Assembly: GCA_024336345.1 (NCBI GenBank)
Contig: JANFOG010000009.1
Coordinates: 868,001-932,000, forward strand
Length of the DNA: 64,000 bases
Source of the DNA: Mariannaea sp. PMI_226
Taxonomy: Eukaryota; Ascomycota; Sordariomycetes; Hypocreales; Nectriaceae
Direction of reading: 5' to 3'
Made by a program: the position numbers and the translations under genes
Notes under the pieces: generated by a model
Told to the model about the DNA's origin: nothing
Database searches by the model: none
Seen by the model: only the letters and a program-made list of their open reading frames with translations
Part shown: positions 34,417 to 46,072 of the stretch, in pieces
How positions within the stretch are numbered: position 1 is the stretch's first letter
How the letters are laid out: each line of letters begins with the position of its first letter

Positions 34417-36191
34417 TCAAATACGGTACTGGAACTGCAGATCCCGATCACCAGTTTTGTTGCTTCGAGTGTCCTCCCGAAGCCCCGAAATAATCATCTC
34501 CTTTTTCTTATTTTCCCTCATTAGGTACACGAGCTGGCATCCCACCAGCAAACTTGCAATACAAACACATGCCAGTGAAACCGCTTTACCGAGCACATAG
34601 GGTGATTTTCGATAAATCTGTCCGGCAACGACGCCCGCGGAGTTGCCAAGTGTCTGTTGGATGCCAATTGCCGTGGCACGTCGGTACTGCGGCGCCATAT
34701 TGACGTTCAGCCATGCCAAGTTCATACCAGTACCATTGTACGCGGACACAGCGCATAGGAAACAAGCAAAATACTTGATAGCATTGCTGTCAACAGTGAG
34801 AAAAACAACATAGCCTACTATACCGAGAACATTTGTCGCGAGAATGATCTTGTTTGGATTTCTGTGAGCTATGAAACAGGGTACCATCACAGCAGCTTGA
34901 CGCCGTGGAGGGAGGGAATTCGAGGGGGGGCAACTCACTGGTCCGCACTTCTGAAACTTGTCAGAGATGACTGCAAGGGCCACGAATGCAATCGCTCCAG
35001 ACAAGTGGATGGGAATTGTCAGATAATTTGACGCCAACTTGTCATGCCCCATCGTGCTCAACAGTGCCGGCAGAAAGGAGAGGAAGCCAAATGTAGCGAC
35101 ATTTTGAAAGAACTGAGCCCCAGAGCTGAGATGATTAAAAGTACTTGGTTAGCAAGGGGCCGGTCATGGGCAAAAGTTCGTGATTTCCGAGGGAGTCTTA
35201 CTTGAGCCAGACTTTCGCATCTCTAAAGGCAAGTCGTATCTCTTCCCATGACAAGACGTCCTCGCCCATGTAGGCCGTACGCTTTTCGTGCCGATACTCC
35301 ATGACTTTCCGCTCCTCGGCATTCAAGAAATATGCTTTGCGAATGTCTGTTGGCATTCCGAACAGAACGGCAAACACGCAGACGATGCTGGCTGCTCCTT
35401 CGATGATATACACCCACCTATATTCAACGCTCTATCAGACTCCAGGGTGTGAAATTGGTAACAGAAAACAGACACACAAAAATTCACCTACCTCCAGCCT
35501 GGATATCCACCGACTCCGTCCATCTGGAGGATGCCATACGCAAGCAACCCTCCAATCGATCCCGACAGCGCCGCGCATGATATCAAGTAAGAAACGCGTC
35601 TAGCAATCTCATGGCGGTCGTAAACCAAGGTCAGGTAGAGGTTCAGCGACGGAAAAAGGCCCCCCTCCGCGGCGCCGAGAACAAGTCGGCACGCGTACAG
35701 ACCTCCGACGTTGGACACGAAGCCATTCGCAATTGTCGCCGCTGTCCACAGAATACAAGGGATGAATAGCGCATACCGTGGCGAAAATCGTTTTACCAAG
35801 ATGACAGCTGGGATTTCGACAACGACGTAGGTCACATAGAAGACAGAAATGGCCGTGGAGAATTGAGCCTCGGATGCTCGAATATCTTCTGGCATCTCTG
35901 CCACCTTGACATTTCCTGTGAGGTGAAGCATTAGCACGCATTCTATACGCCATTTCCTTTCGGTATCACTAAATTTTCTTTTAATGGCTCGACTCGATCA
36001 CCCCCTCACTTACCAATATTCGCTCGATCTATAAAGCAGGACATGTAAACAATGTATAGCGCCGGGAGCACCCAAAGGTCGACCTTTCTGATGACTCGAC
36101 TCTCCGTCTTCGGGTCGATATCCGGGATATCATCTTCGTGGCTTGTCCGAGACTCCGAATGGGATACGATTATTTTTTCGTCGATTTTCAT
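34417..36191 (-). CDS. MFS transporter, anion:cation symporter (allantoate permease-like) type
   Basis: Five exons: 36191-36014, 35915-35492, 35417-35202, 35125-34949, 34861-34417, giving 479 aa. The N-terminal KVDLWVLPALYIVYMSCFIDRANIG-type region (read in parts) is the start signature of the Dal5-like ACS family. EIPAVILVKRFSPRYALFIP, RLVLGAAEGGLFPSLNLYL and NVNMAPQYRRATAIGIQQTL blocks follow, as in that family. Twelve helices are traceable with a cytosolic loop near residues 225-262 (FLNAEERKVMEYRHEKRT). The fourth intron (34862-34948) uses a GTGCGG donor and is chosen because it joins SDKFQK to NPNKIILATN in frame. It is 87 nt without a stop, so unspliced reading also stays open. It probably imports an organic anion; substrate unknown. 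Confidence 0.87.
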
Positions 36192-38124
36192 GATCAAATT
36201 CCGGTTCCCAAATCGGATGTGTTTGACTGTTTTTTGCTTCTTAATCTTTTTTTTTGGCCCGGGTGCTAAGGAAGCGTGGCTGGCAATGGGTTCAGGTTAG
36301 TAGGGGACATGATTCTGGAGATCTCGGATGGGTATTTCAGGTTTTCTTATACATACACATCAATCACCCTGAGCATCAGTCCTGTATCTGAGTAAATCAG
36401 GTTTCAAGCAAGCTCACGTACCACACTGTGAGTCAGATTCATATGTAGTGAGACCTCTCACACGGCTTCTCATTCCCAAGCGTATAAGAGAATGGACACG
36501 TGAAGTGTAGGCGATCCCAGTACATCCCGAGGTTTCGGCAAGCGTTTTTTGGGATAGGAAGTCCACAGTGAAACTGTCTCACGGAGTCTTGCGGGCATAA
36601 ACGGAGATAAGGATAGGAATGACGGCCTGGGAGCCCGAAGGATAACTCGCGAAGATGTTTCTCATGGCTTAGGTGGCTAGTGCTATAACGCGGATGGCTG
36701 GTACTGACTTGAAACCATTACGGTAATGTGTACATGGTGTGAGAAGAGCCGAGACATGACCCAGAAAATTACACATGGAGCTCAGGACCTCTTCTTTTAT
36801 CCATGTCCGGCATCTCTCTTTGGATGTATTCGGGACCTGCCGCCACTGCGAATTTGAGAACCCTTGCATGTTTTCTTTTTATTCTTCTTTCAGAGCCCTT
36901 TCACGCGGGTAACTTTCATAACTATATGATGATGTAGTCCTTATAATATTGCCCTGTTACCCTTTGTTGGATATGGTTACAATTGGCCTTTGGGAACTGA
37001 TTACTAAATCGCTTCTTAAGCTTCTTAGAACCATCGTCCATTGGGCAAAACGAGAACATGAGTCGGAGGAAGCGAGACTTGAAACAAAACATGAACACGG
37101 AAGTAAATCAGATCGATGTCTGTATGATACTAGGAAACATGACGGGACAATATGGATGGGTTCAGAATGGCTTGCAACTCGCATGCCGTGGTAGTCTTGG
37201 AGTACGAGTCTGGATCATTCCTATCCGCCCCTTCTCCAACGATGAGACCAAGAAGTCAGGGAAGTGATGGATAATTAGCCTTCGATCTCCCCTGTGTTTC
37301 AATGAAAGGTGGCTGGATGACAAAAGGATTTGTGAAGGGGGTTGTGAGCATGCAAGGGCCTGACTCAAGGGAGTGAACGAGAACCACGTGGTGGTTTCAC
37401 AATTGTGCCTGGCTCCCTTCCTCATTACCAAATGCGATGTGGCTGATAGAGGCCCCCTCTTGTTCGCCCAACGCCAAATAACCTTCCAGGTTCTTGTGAT
37501 GGTATATAAAGCGTGTCTAATAATATCATAGAGTATGCCTCTGGCCGGTGGGATTTAGAGATATTGCTTCTCCACCAATCCAAGCAGAAAGGAGCACCAA
37601 GTTCGAATTGGCAAAAATATTCTGTCTAGTTTTTCAAGAAAGTATATTAATCCTTAGCCATGCTTGAGAGATTCTTAAGACTTCTTCCCTAACATCTTTT
37701 CCAGGTAGTTAGGGCTGGCCCAGTCCACAGCTCCTGGGTGGCCTGTCAGTGAAGTGCAGGCACAACATCTACCTCGGACACTGCTAAACAAATTGTACCA
37801 ATGTGTGTAGATGGAACAGAGATGAGCAATAATCCATAAATGCCACGAGTCAAGAAATCAGAGTTAAAAAAAGAGTTAAGGTGTGGTAACAAGCTAGTCA
37901 CGGGTGAACATGTAAGATCCGCGAAATGGAATAGGTCCAATTACATTACATGTCAATCTGGAGACAAGGAGTGAATAAATTAAGCCAAAGCATTGATTGA
38001 CTAAGTAGCAAGATATATAAAGGATAAACACCACCTGAGCCCCTTTCCTTAGAGCTGACTCTCGACATCTTTTTTTCCCCGTTCCTCTAATTATCAGTCT
38101 TCTTATCCATCTTAAAGATTCAAC
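36192..38124. other. Divergent intergenic region
   Basis: 1.9 kb between the starts of the MFS transporter (minus) and a small secreted protein (plus). No gene recognised; contains a TATA-like box for the secreted protein near its right end. Confidence 0.6.
38014..38021 (+). promoter_or_regulatory. TATA box of the small secreted protein gene
   Basis: TATATAAA 104 bases before the ATG at 38125, followed by a CT-rich leader (TCTTTTTTTCCCC region), an arrangement typical of highly expressed fungal genes. Confidence 0.45.
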
Positions 38125-38633
38125 ATGAAGCTCGTCAGCCTCTCAGCCTTGGCTCTTCTTGTCTCCTCAGCCTTTGCGGCCGAATGTGTGAAATTTGAAA
38201 AAGGCGACGTTGACATGAGCGAAGGCGTTGATGCATTCTGGGCTGCTCGCCAAGCCATGTGTGGCAACGGTCCAGATTATGGTTATCAACAAGCATGCAC
38301 AACGACCGCTGAAGTGAATAAAGGACAGTTTCCGACATACACTGACTGCTATCCTCCAACAGTACAATTTTGATGGTCACAAGGGATTCGCAAGCTGCTG
38401 GGTATAATATGTACCCCCTACATCTATTTGATATGATGATTGTGTAACCAACATTGACCACAGGATGCTACTGAGTACGTACAGAAAAAAGCGCTTATGA
38501 GGATGCATACACCTTGTCTAATCATAATAGGAACATCATCAACCAATGTATTCTTGGACAGAAGGTAAAGGGGGGCAGCTGGACCTCTAACGGCCAGACT
38601 TGCAACTTTCAATCAAAATGTAACGGCCTTTAA
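38125..38633 (+). CDS. Small cysteine-rich secreted protein (four exons, 11-nt micro-exon)
   Basis: Proposed exons 38125-38313, 38363-38401, 38464-38474 and 38531-38633, giving 113 aa. Residues 1-18 (MKLVSLSALALLVSSAFA) are a clear signal peptide. The unspliced frame stops at 38373, but splicing restores a longer product containing GFASCWDATENIINQC and GGSWTSNGQTCNF. I recall similar CWDATENIINQC-type ends from small secreted fungal proteins. The mature part has seven cysteines. Introns are 49, 62 and 56 nt with standard GT...AG ends; the third has a CTAAT branch. Exon 3 is only 11 nt (codes DAT plus two bases). Function unknown; secretion suggests an effector or antimicrobial-like role (inference). 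Confidence 0.7.
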
Positions 38634-39141
38634 ACACAAGCAAAAACCAGAAGCCTAAATCGGTGGGCGACGGGAATTGAGCGCTGGGGAATTGATTATT
38701 ACGCCAGTCTCATCATACCTACATTGCAGCACTTCGCAAATAGCAGCTGTAAACTCTGTATCAACTGATCTGATATATGATATATTCAAGTTAAATTTTG
38801 TGTTTCAAAGTAGGCTGTGGTTATGGTTGTATCCCAAGACAGTCCCGTCCTTCGTGAGGTGTTCTAGGCTTTTCGTTAAATCTATTTTTAAAAGGCACCG
38901 TTTAGGAAGAAATCGCATGAACCGTGCAGTGACTAGAAAGTAGAGTCTAGTTATTTTATAAAGAGACATGTCGATCAGCGGTGGTGTATAGTGTAATTAT
39001 ATAATTATATTCCACGTCAAAGGATCCCTGTCCGCGCCCACATCGCGCGCTAATATCTGGGCTTGGCCAGCTTCGAGCTCCCCTCAAACTGTGCAGATGC
39101 GTTAAGTATCCAACTGTCCCCAATCCCTCTAACAAATCAAA
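38634..39141. other. Intergenic, no gene seen
   Basis: 508 bases before the third tRNA-Leu gene. Nothing recognised. Confidence 0.6.
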
Positions 39142-39248
39142 GGCCAGATGGCCGAGCGGTCTAAGGCGCTGTGTTCAGGTTGTTTCATCAACTAAGGACG
39201 ACTTTCGCAGTCTAGTAATAGGCGTGAGTTCGAATCTCACTCTGGTCA
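39142..39248 (+). tRNA. tRNA-Leu(CAG), intron-containing, copy 3
   Basis: Acceptor stem GGCCAGA pairs with TCTGGTC. Anticodon arm, 25-nt intron position, variable arm and T-arm are as in the two copies near 24-25 kb. The intron differs from theirs at a few positions (TTGTTTCATC versus TTGCATCTTC at its start). Confidence 0.92.
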
Positions 39249-39767
39249 AATCTTTTTGTCATTGGTTTTTTTTTCTCTTGTTTCCTTCTTCTTTTTCCTT
39301 GGAACCAATATTCTGTCAATATCTGTCAATACTCGTTCAAACATCTGCTGGTTTAGGCGGGTTTTGTTTTGTTCGGTTTTTTTTTTTTTTTTTGGCAATT
39401 CGGCCTCGCAGTCGTTCGCCTAAAGAATCTCCACCAGCTTTCGCTTTGCGACTTGTCGCATGGAATTTAGTAGCTTCACCATAAAGTACCAAGGTACCTA
39501 TCGGATGCACGCTCACAAATCGCCATCCGAAGCGACTACGACAATGACAGCGAGCGTGGTAGCGGTCCCGGGCGTCAACTAGCATGGCGGACATTATGTT
39601 GATCGTCCCTACACATTTAGGTATTTAGGGATGGCTATATTTATTGGGTAGCTAGGGCGGCACATCTAAGCCACTTTCCCCTGGGTATTCAATGCCACGA
39701 AGGACTTATAGTTGGCTGACATCCTCTCGACCCGAGGCCGTATCAATGAATAAGAAATTGGACAAGC
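39249..39767. other. Intergenic with long T run
   Basis: 519 bases between the tRNA and the 3' end of the MutY gene. Holds T-rich sequence after the tRNA (polymerase III terminator, about 39260-39270) and a 17-base T run at about 39377-39393. Confidence 0.6.
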
Positions 39768-41576
39768 TCAATCTTCATAGTCCTTTGCAAGTACCCAGCA
39801 CTTTCTCATTCCTGTGCCCATCGACTCATTCTCGACTTGGTGAGGTGACGCCCATTTCAGTCGAGACTCATCCCCATTGACGAGACAGTCTGGTCCGTCT
39901 TCCAAGGTAAATAAATGGACGTGCATGGTCAGCTTGATATGCGAAAATAGCCATGGCACACTGCCCAATTCGCCGACATGTTTAGTCCTGGACCCATGAA
40001 CTAGTTCCGATACGAAGGCGATTGCTTCTGATCGCCGTCGTTTGGCCGTGCCGTCAGTTGAGGCTTCCGTGGTTGGCCCTGGAAATTCCCAGAGTCCCGC
40101 AAGCAATCCCTTTTCGGGCCGTTTTTGGATGAGGTAGTGGCCGTCACGACGGCGTATGACACATACGAGTGCCTCTTCGACTCGGACAGCTTTCTTGATG
40201 ACCTTGACGGGGAACTTGCGTGCGTGTTCGACAATTGTCTCCATGTCTCGACTGCTCAGAGTATCCTTCGACTTTGTAGATTTCTTTGGAGCTGAGTCTT
40301 TGGCGAGAAATGCCGAGAGGTCCATCTGTTTGCTCTTTTTTACAACAGGTTTTGGTTTAGCACTCGCTGCTGCGTCTGCGTCTATGTCTGCTTCCTCCAA
40401 AGGCTCACAAAGATGACACAAGTCTTCAATGTCTCCAACCACGTCTTTCTCTCCTGAAACAAGCATCTTCCCCTCACCATAGGCTCGGCATGTCGAACTT
40501 ATGGGACACTCAGCGCAATTGGGTTTTGGCACACACACAGTACTTCCCAATTCCATCAGCGCTTGTCCCCATCGCCCTGGCCGATCGCTCACCTCATCAT
40601 CCCCTGCCACGGCCTTCGCGAGAGCATCTGCAGCGGCCCACAGGGTATCAATGATGGATTTGTCTGTTTTGACATTTCCTAAAAGGCCCAGTTGTCTGCT
40701 AAGCACGCGCAGCACATTACCGTCAACCATGGGCGCCGCGCGGCCAAAAACGATGGCGGATATGGCACCGGCTGTGTACCGTCCTACGCCAGGGACTTTT
40801 GCCTCCAAATGTTCTGCGTGAGAAGGCAAGAGACCCTTCATCTCGGGGTCATGCGCAACAAGTTTCGAGGCTTCATGGATCCGAGTTGCTCTGCTATAGT
40901 ATCCCAAGCCCCGCCAGGCACTCAGGACATCCTCAGGTTCGGCAGCGGCCAGGTCATGAATAGTCGACCACTTGGCCATCCAGTTGTTCCAGTAGTCAAT
41001 CACAACGGCAACACGGGTCTGCTGCAGCATGATTTCGCTGATCCAGACTTCGTAGGCTCTCCGCTCAAGCAGGTCGCGCAGCTCGGAAGGGGATTGGTGG
41101 TGGTGCTCAGGGTTGATCCAGCTTTTGCGCCAAGGCATTTTGCGCTTGGTACTTACGGCGTCAAACCAGGAAAGAAGGGCGACACGTGATGAAGATGAGT
41201 CAAGAAGAGCAGGACGGTGATAGTCTACATCATGGCGTCGCGTAGGAGGGAGACATCGCGGTTGAGCTGATGGTCCATTCGGACCAAAGAGGCGCTGGTG
41301 TAACGCGTTGCTGGTGTCAGTCCTTTTGCGCTTCATTCTCACAGGTTGAGACTGAGCTTTAGATTGAGCTTGAGATTTTCGTCGTTTTGGAGCCGGTTCA
41401 TCAGATTCCTCTCCTGCTGTGGCGTCGCTCTCAGACGCGTCCCGCCTCCGTGCAGGGCGGCGCTTTGCCACTTGGACAGCGACGTCGGAGCTTTCGACGT
41501 CGAGTTGAATTTGTGATGATATTTTCTTTGATGCTGACAGTGCACTGGAGCGTGTGATCCGTGACGATGGTGCCAT
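39768..41576 (-). CDS. mutY: A/G-specific adenine DNA glycosylase (MutY homologue)
   Basis: Single exon, 602 aa from the ATG at 41576 (a slightly longer frame has no ATG). The first 130 residues are basic and low-complexity with a likely nuclear signal (RRPARRR, PKRRK, MKRKR). The catalytic core follows: ISEIMLQQTRV with Glu181, the helix-hairpin-helix VPGVGRYTAGAI (about 261-272), and MVDGNVLRVLSR with Asp285. An iron-sulphur loop has Cys348, 354, 357 and 363. A C-terminal NUDIX-like domain recognises 8-oxoG in the family: VCVIRRRDGHYLIQKRPEKG and LWEFPG. The enzyme removes adenine mispaired with 8-oxoguanine. The first iron-sulphur spacing is C-x5-C, one shorter than the usual C-x6-C. Divergently transcribed from the FAH/hydrolase fusion gene. 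Confidence 0.95.
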   Translation of the reverse strand: MAPSSRITRSSALSASKKISSQIQLDVESSDVAVQVAKRRPARRRDASESDATAGEESDEPAPKRRKSQAQSKAQSQPVRMKRKRTDTSNALHQRLFGPNGPSAQPRCLPPTRRHDVDYHRPALLDSSSSRVALLSWFDAVSTKRKMPWRKSWINPEHHHQSPSELRDLLERRAYEVWISEIMLQQTRVAVVIDYWNNWMAKWSTIHDLAAAEPEDVLSAWRGLGYYSRATRIHEASKLVAHDPEMKGLLPSHAEHLEAKVPGVGRYTAGAISAIVFGRAAPMVDGNVLRVLSRQLGLLGNVKTDKSIIDTLWAAADALAKAVAGDDEVSDRPGRWGQALMELGSTVCVPKPNCAECPISSTCRAYGEGKMLVSGEKDVVGDIEDLCHLCEPLEEADIDADAAASAKPKPVVKKSKQMDLSAFLAKDSAPKKSTKSKDTLSSRDMETIVEHARKFPVKVIKKAVRVEEALVCVIRRRDGHYLIQKRPEKGLLAGLWEFPGPTTEASTDGTAKRRRSEAIAFVSELVHGSRTKHVGELGSVPWLFSHIKLTMHVHLFTLEDGPDCLVNGDESRLKWASPHQVENESMGTGMRKCWVLAKDYED

Positions 41577-42942
41577 CTTGCCCACTCCCGAGTTTACACC
41601 AAATTTGTGAGGTCAATGTTAGATGTCTTGATGCTGGGTGTTTGTTGATGTGGAGGGATAAGTGAGTGAGTGAAGCTAGTGGGGCAGTATTCACTAACAA
41701 GGTACTCCCTCCCGCGACAAGTACGTGCCTTTGGTAATTTTGATCGATGTTGACCAGTTGCCATTCGTCCTTTTTCCCTCGTCGTCTGCGTGTATATCAT
41801 ATGCATAAAGTGTACTTCTGACAGTGCCAAAAAGAAAAATTAATGCTTTGTTAAAACCATGAAATTACCAGAGAGCGATGGGTAGAATTGAGGGTCAAGC
41901 TTGCTACTGAGACCCCATGTTGAGAAACTGACAAAAGTTGGCGCGATGTGCCCGCGATTGTCGCCCTCTGTTTAAGCCCTTTCTCCTACAGTTGCTGATC
42001 TGCAATCAATGATTAAACATCATTAAAGGGGTTAAACAGAGTGTTCGTGCTAAACACCTAAGCCACAGATCCCTCGAAGGATGCAAGACGGATTGGAGGC
42101 ACCGGCTGCTATCGTCAGAGCCAAGTATAAATCCATAAGGTATTAAGCCGAGCGAGAAAATGGATAAGTACTCGTTAGAGATTCAAGAGAATGAACTTGG
42201 TTGCCATCGACGCCAGAAACTGCTTTTTTTGTTCAGCTCGCAATGTTAGGCTTCCCAAGGATTGGGGAGATTCACTGTTACTGGTGCCTGGCAGATGTTA
42301 CGGGTGGTGAGAAGACCATCTCCTGACAATTTGGACACCTTCATTTGTAAAAAACTTTATTACTTTAACTTCAATCTGACAAGTATTTTTGTTCGCGTGT
42401 TGATGACCAGAAATCCTCTTTAATTAGCAACGGTGCCCGACGCTTAACAGCTCTCATTCAGAGCTGAGACTGGTGAACGCTATGCCTCATACCCCTTTCA
42501 CTATACCGTCTGCACAAATTCAAATAGTATCGAGGAAGCGGTTGAAATGTGTCGATTGAACAGAAATTACCGTAAAACACAAATAGTCTAATAAACGACA
42601 GGCAGGGACAGACAAACTCCACTTGGAGAAGTGGCAGATGCAGCCAAATCTCCAACTTTGGCGTCGAACTTGCGTCATGCACCACTTCTGATTTCCCCGC
42701 ACAATGCTCAGATAAGAACAGCAACAAAGAAGACTTGGTGATAACTTCAAGAGGGCCATTGTACAGGCCTCGACATTTGACGTCATTTCATTTCTTGAAT
42801 TCGGTATTGGAGATTTTTTTTGGCAAGATTTCCCAGCGCAAGCATACCGTCACCCGTAGCCGCAAACATATCACGCTGGAATTGAGGTCGTCAGTAGTTC
42901 AGCCATCAGACCACCTCAGTTGATCAGACAAAGATCGCCGAC
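41577..42942. other. Divergent intergenic region
   Basis: 1.4 kb separating mutY (minus) from the fusion-hydrolase gene (plus). No gene recognised. Confidence 0.6.
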
Positions 42943-44816
42943 ATGTCGTCTCGCCTTACTCAATACGCAGCCTACGTTGATCCTGAGACTGGCCTCTCAC
43001 GGATTGGCCATTTTGATTTGGACAAAAACACCATTCAGCCCCTCTCTTTCACATCTGGCACGCCCATCTCTGATTTATACCAAGTTATCGAGGCCGGTTA
43101 CGACAAAATCACCGCAACAGGCACACCATTTCCTGCTTCATCCACCAAATTGCTCCCTGCTATTTCCGGTCGCGATGTTCTGGCCGTAGGAAAGAATTAC
43201 ATGGAACATGCGAAGGAGTTCAACAGCTCAGGCTTCGACAGCTCCGATAAGGTCGACCGTCCCAGTCATCCTGTCATCTTCACCAAGCGGGCCACCTCCA
43301 TCATCGCGCATGGCGACGCTATCTATCCTCATACTGAATTCTCCGAAACATTGGATTATGAAGGAGAGATCGGCGTCATTCTTGGAAAGCCTGGGTTCCG
43401 GGTCGAGGAGGAAGACGCTTGGGATTACGTGTGGGGATATACCATTATCAACGATATGACAGCAAGAGAAAGGCAGAGAGATCACAAACAATTCTTCATT
43501 GGCAAATCGCCTGATACATTCTGTCCCATCGTAAGTGTCTTCAAATGTTTGGGCTCTAGATTAGCTTCCTGACTAGGTTTCCAGGGCCCCATTGCTGTTC
43601 CTAAGGAGGATCTCCCATCGACACTTCGCATTCAGACTCATGTCAACGGCGAGCTTCGTCAAGATGCTGACACAGATGACCTCATCTTCTCAATCCCAAC
43701 TCTTCTGAACACCATAAGTGCCGGCCAGACGATTCAGCCCGGTGATGTGATTGCCACAGGCACCGTATGTTCTTCCTCTTGTTGCCTCTCTAATCAGCTC
43801 TTTACTAATATTCGGTTATTTTCAACTAGCCTGCTGGTGTCGGCATCGGGAGGAACCCCCCCGTTTACCTCAAGTCAGATGATGAGATCGCAATCTCAGT
43901 CACTGGCCTGGGCACTTTGCGGAATAAGATTGCTTCAAAATCGGATTTCAGTTCGCCTTGGACGAAGTCACCTTTTACATCCATCAACGTGTCCAAGACA
44001 GCCAACGGAACCTCTTCTCTGACCAAGATCAACTCCAAGCTACTGCATTACAAAATGATTGGATCAGGCAAGGAGCATATCGTATTTGTTCACGGGCTTG
44101 GCGGGTCACTGGAGACTTGGATCCCGCTCATTTCGTCTTTGTCTCTAGCTGAGTCTTATAGCATTCACCTCTTTGATCTCGAAGGGCACGGGCTAAGTCC
44201 TACCCATCCTCTTGACGAAGTCACGCTTGAATCAATCGCAGCCGATATTCGAGGTGTCTTTGACCAAGCTCAAATCTCCGAAGCCAATCCGGCAACTTTG
44301 GTGGCTCACTCCATGGGTGCTTTGGCAGCCATGAGATTCTCATTAGACAGTCCCAAGTTCGTTAAGAAGCTCGTCCTCATCGGACCCCCCGCTTCGCCAT
44401 TGTCCGAGTCTGCTGCGCGAGGTTTCCGGGACCAGGCCGCTGTGGTACGCAGCAAAGGCTTGGATGCCGTAATTGATGACATCGTTGCTAGCAGTCTCTC
44501 AAAGCAGTCACAGGCAAAGAACCCTCTTGCAACTGCAGCTCTGCGACTTAGTATTCTTGGACAGGAGCCCGAGTCGTATGCCAAGGCGCTCTGGGCACTG
44601 TCGAGGGCGACTAAGGAATTGAATGTTGAGGAACTACAGGCAAACACTCTGATTATCGCCGGTGACGAGGACGTAGCAGTTTCACCCAGAGCACTTTGCG
44701 AGAAGTATAATGAGAGGATCAAGACATCGACCTTGGTGGTATTGAACGATGTTGGACATTGGCCGCAATTTGAGGACTTGCAGGGACTTGCTCAAGGCCT
44801 GAAGGGGTTCATATAA
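42943..44816 (+). CDS. Bifunctional FAH-family hydrolase fused to alpha/beta hydrolase
   Basis: Three exons: 42943-43530, 43585-43764, 43830-44816, phase 0 at both introns, giving 584 aa. Residues 1-290 are a fumarylacetoacetate-hydrolase-type domain (FAHD1/HpcE group): VGKNYMEHA at 82-90, metal ligands Glu140 and Glu142 in LDYEGEIGVILG and Asp171 in INDMTARERQ, then GDVIATGTPAGVGIG across intron 2. Residues about 325-584 are an alpha/beta hydrolase: oxyanion loop HGLGGS (344-349), FDLEGHGLS, nucleophile Ser417 in VAHSMGAL, Asp near 535 in AGDED and His566 in GHWPQFE. A Ser/Thr/Lys linker joins them. Both active sites look intact. FAH enzymes act on acylpyruvates or ring-cleavage products, and alpha/beta hydrolases of this type on lactones or esters, so consecutive steps of a catabolic route are plausible (inference). 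No targeting signal seen. Confidence 0.88.
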
Positions 44817-46072
44817 AGCAGTATTTTTTTCCCTACGAGAATCGATTATTGATTGTACTTATCCGAGAGTATAATAATTGTTTCATCAGATGTGGTACAG
44901 TTGGATACATCGCTTGCATGACTATGGTGCACAGATTGTCAGGCAACAATTTTATGATCGGACCACGATGGCAAGTTTGTGCAATCACTAATGGAGTTCC
45001 AATACCTTACTGGTTATTGCATATGAACTAGGAATGCGACGGGAGAGTATTGATCACGAGTCCAATTCTGTCAATACTATTTGCCAAAACTGACAGATGT
45101 CTCCGCGGAACAGCCAAACCCACAAAATATTCGAGCGGAGAGGGATTTTACAGTAATGTAATGGCGGAAAACGGTGGCTATGTCTTGGACTTTGTTGTGG
45201 CTCAGCTTTGCGACGTTTTCTAAATTTCCAACAGAATCAATGCAAGAAAGGACCTTTGTGATATATCGCGCGACCCTATGACCAATGTCATATTGCTAAC
45301 GCGTGCAAACGGCTAGCAGGGGGAAAAAATATTGATTCAGATTCCATGCAAGACATTTGTGTTCAGACTGCAATTAAAGCGCCTCGGACGGCCGAGCACA
45401 GATCCGTCAACTCCATGACGACGTACTGCAAACGTGTCAGCATCACACTAGCAGCCATCAATATTGGGGAAAGGAATGAGCCTCGTTTCGTTGGGCTGAT
45501 AGGCGTACTCGGCACCAAAGCCCCGACGTTTCCGTGAGGTTCTAGGAACCTTGGTATGTTTGGTACATACCTCTCGTATTGTGCGAAGTCCCTCTTTCTC
45601 GCTGACTCATCGAATTTAGCCAATCATGCTAAAGCCGAGACTCACATGCAAGCGTTTCCCTCTCAACAGAAAGCAGCGAGCAGGCGAACACGTGATCTCG
45701 GTTGGCCCGAATTCTGACTAGTAGAGGTAGCCCAAAGAAATCAAGCCACAGACCGCTCCAGGGGATCCCTTTGGATCACGAAAGGGACAAAGTTAATGCG
45801 GCATCCGGGCCGGTCGGATCGCCAGCTCTTCCGCTTCCCGCAATGGCGCATTATCCCATTCCCCCATCGATTCGCTCATCCCACATCCCATTCTTTACAA
45901 GAACCACAATTATTACTTACCTTAAAGTGGGCAGCACCCCCCAAGTCTTTTAGCTGCACATACTGCCTTGATCCCCCTCTATCATTTTCTCCTGTAACTT
46001 GATTCTATTGCGATTTCCGAGGTCAAGTCTTATTCTACCGTCGATCCCTCATCAAAAATTCACCAGCTCGCA
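44817..46072. other. Intergenic, no gene seen
   Basis: 1.3 kb between the fusion gene and the LETM1 gene. The last 200 bases form a CT-rich promoter and leader. Short open frames only. Confidence 0.6.

Noticed and set aside
23774..39248. Transposon or integrated element delimited by tRNA-Leu copies
   Set aside because: No integrase, transposase, reverse transcriptase or terminal repeat was found; the interval contains ordinary fungal genes.
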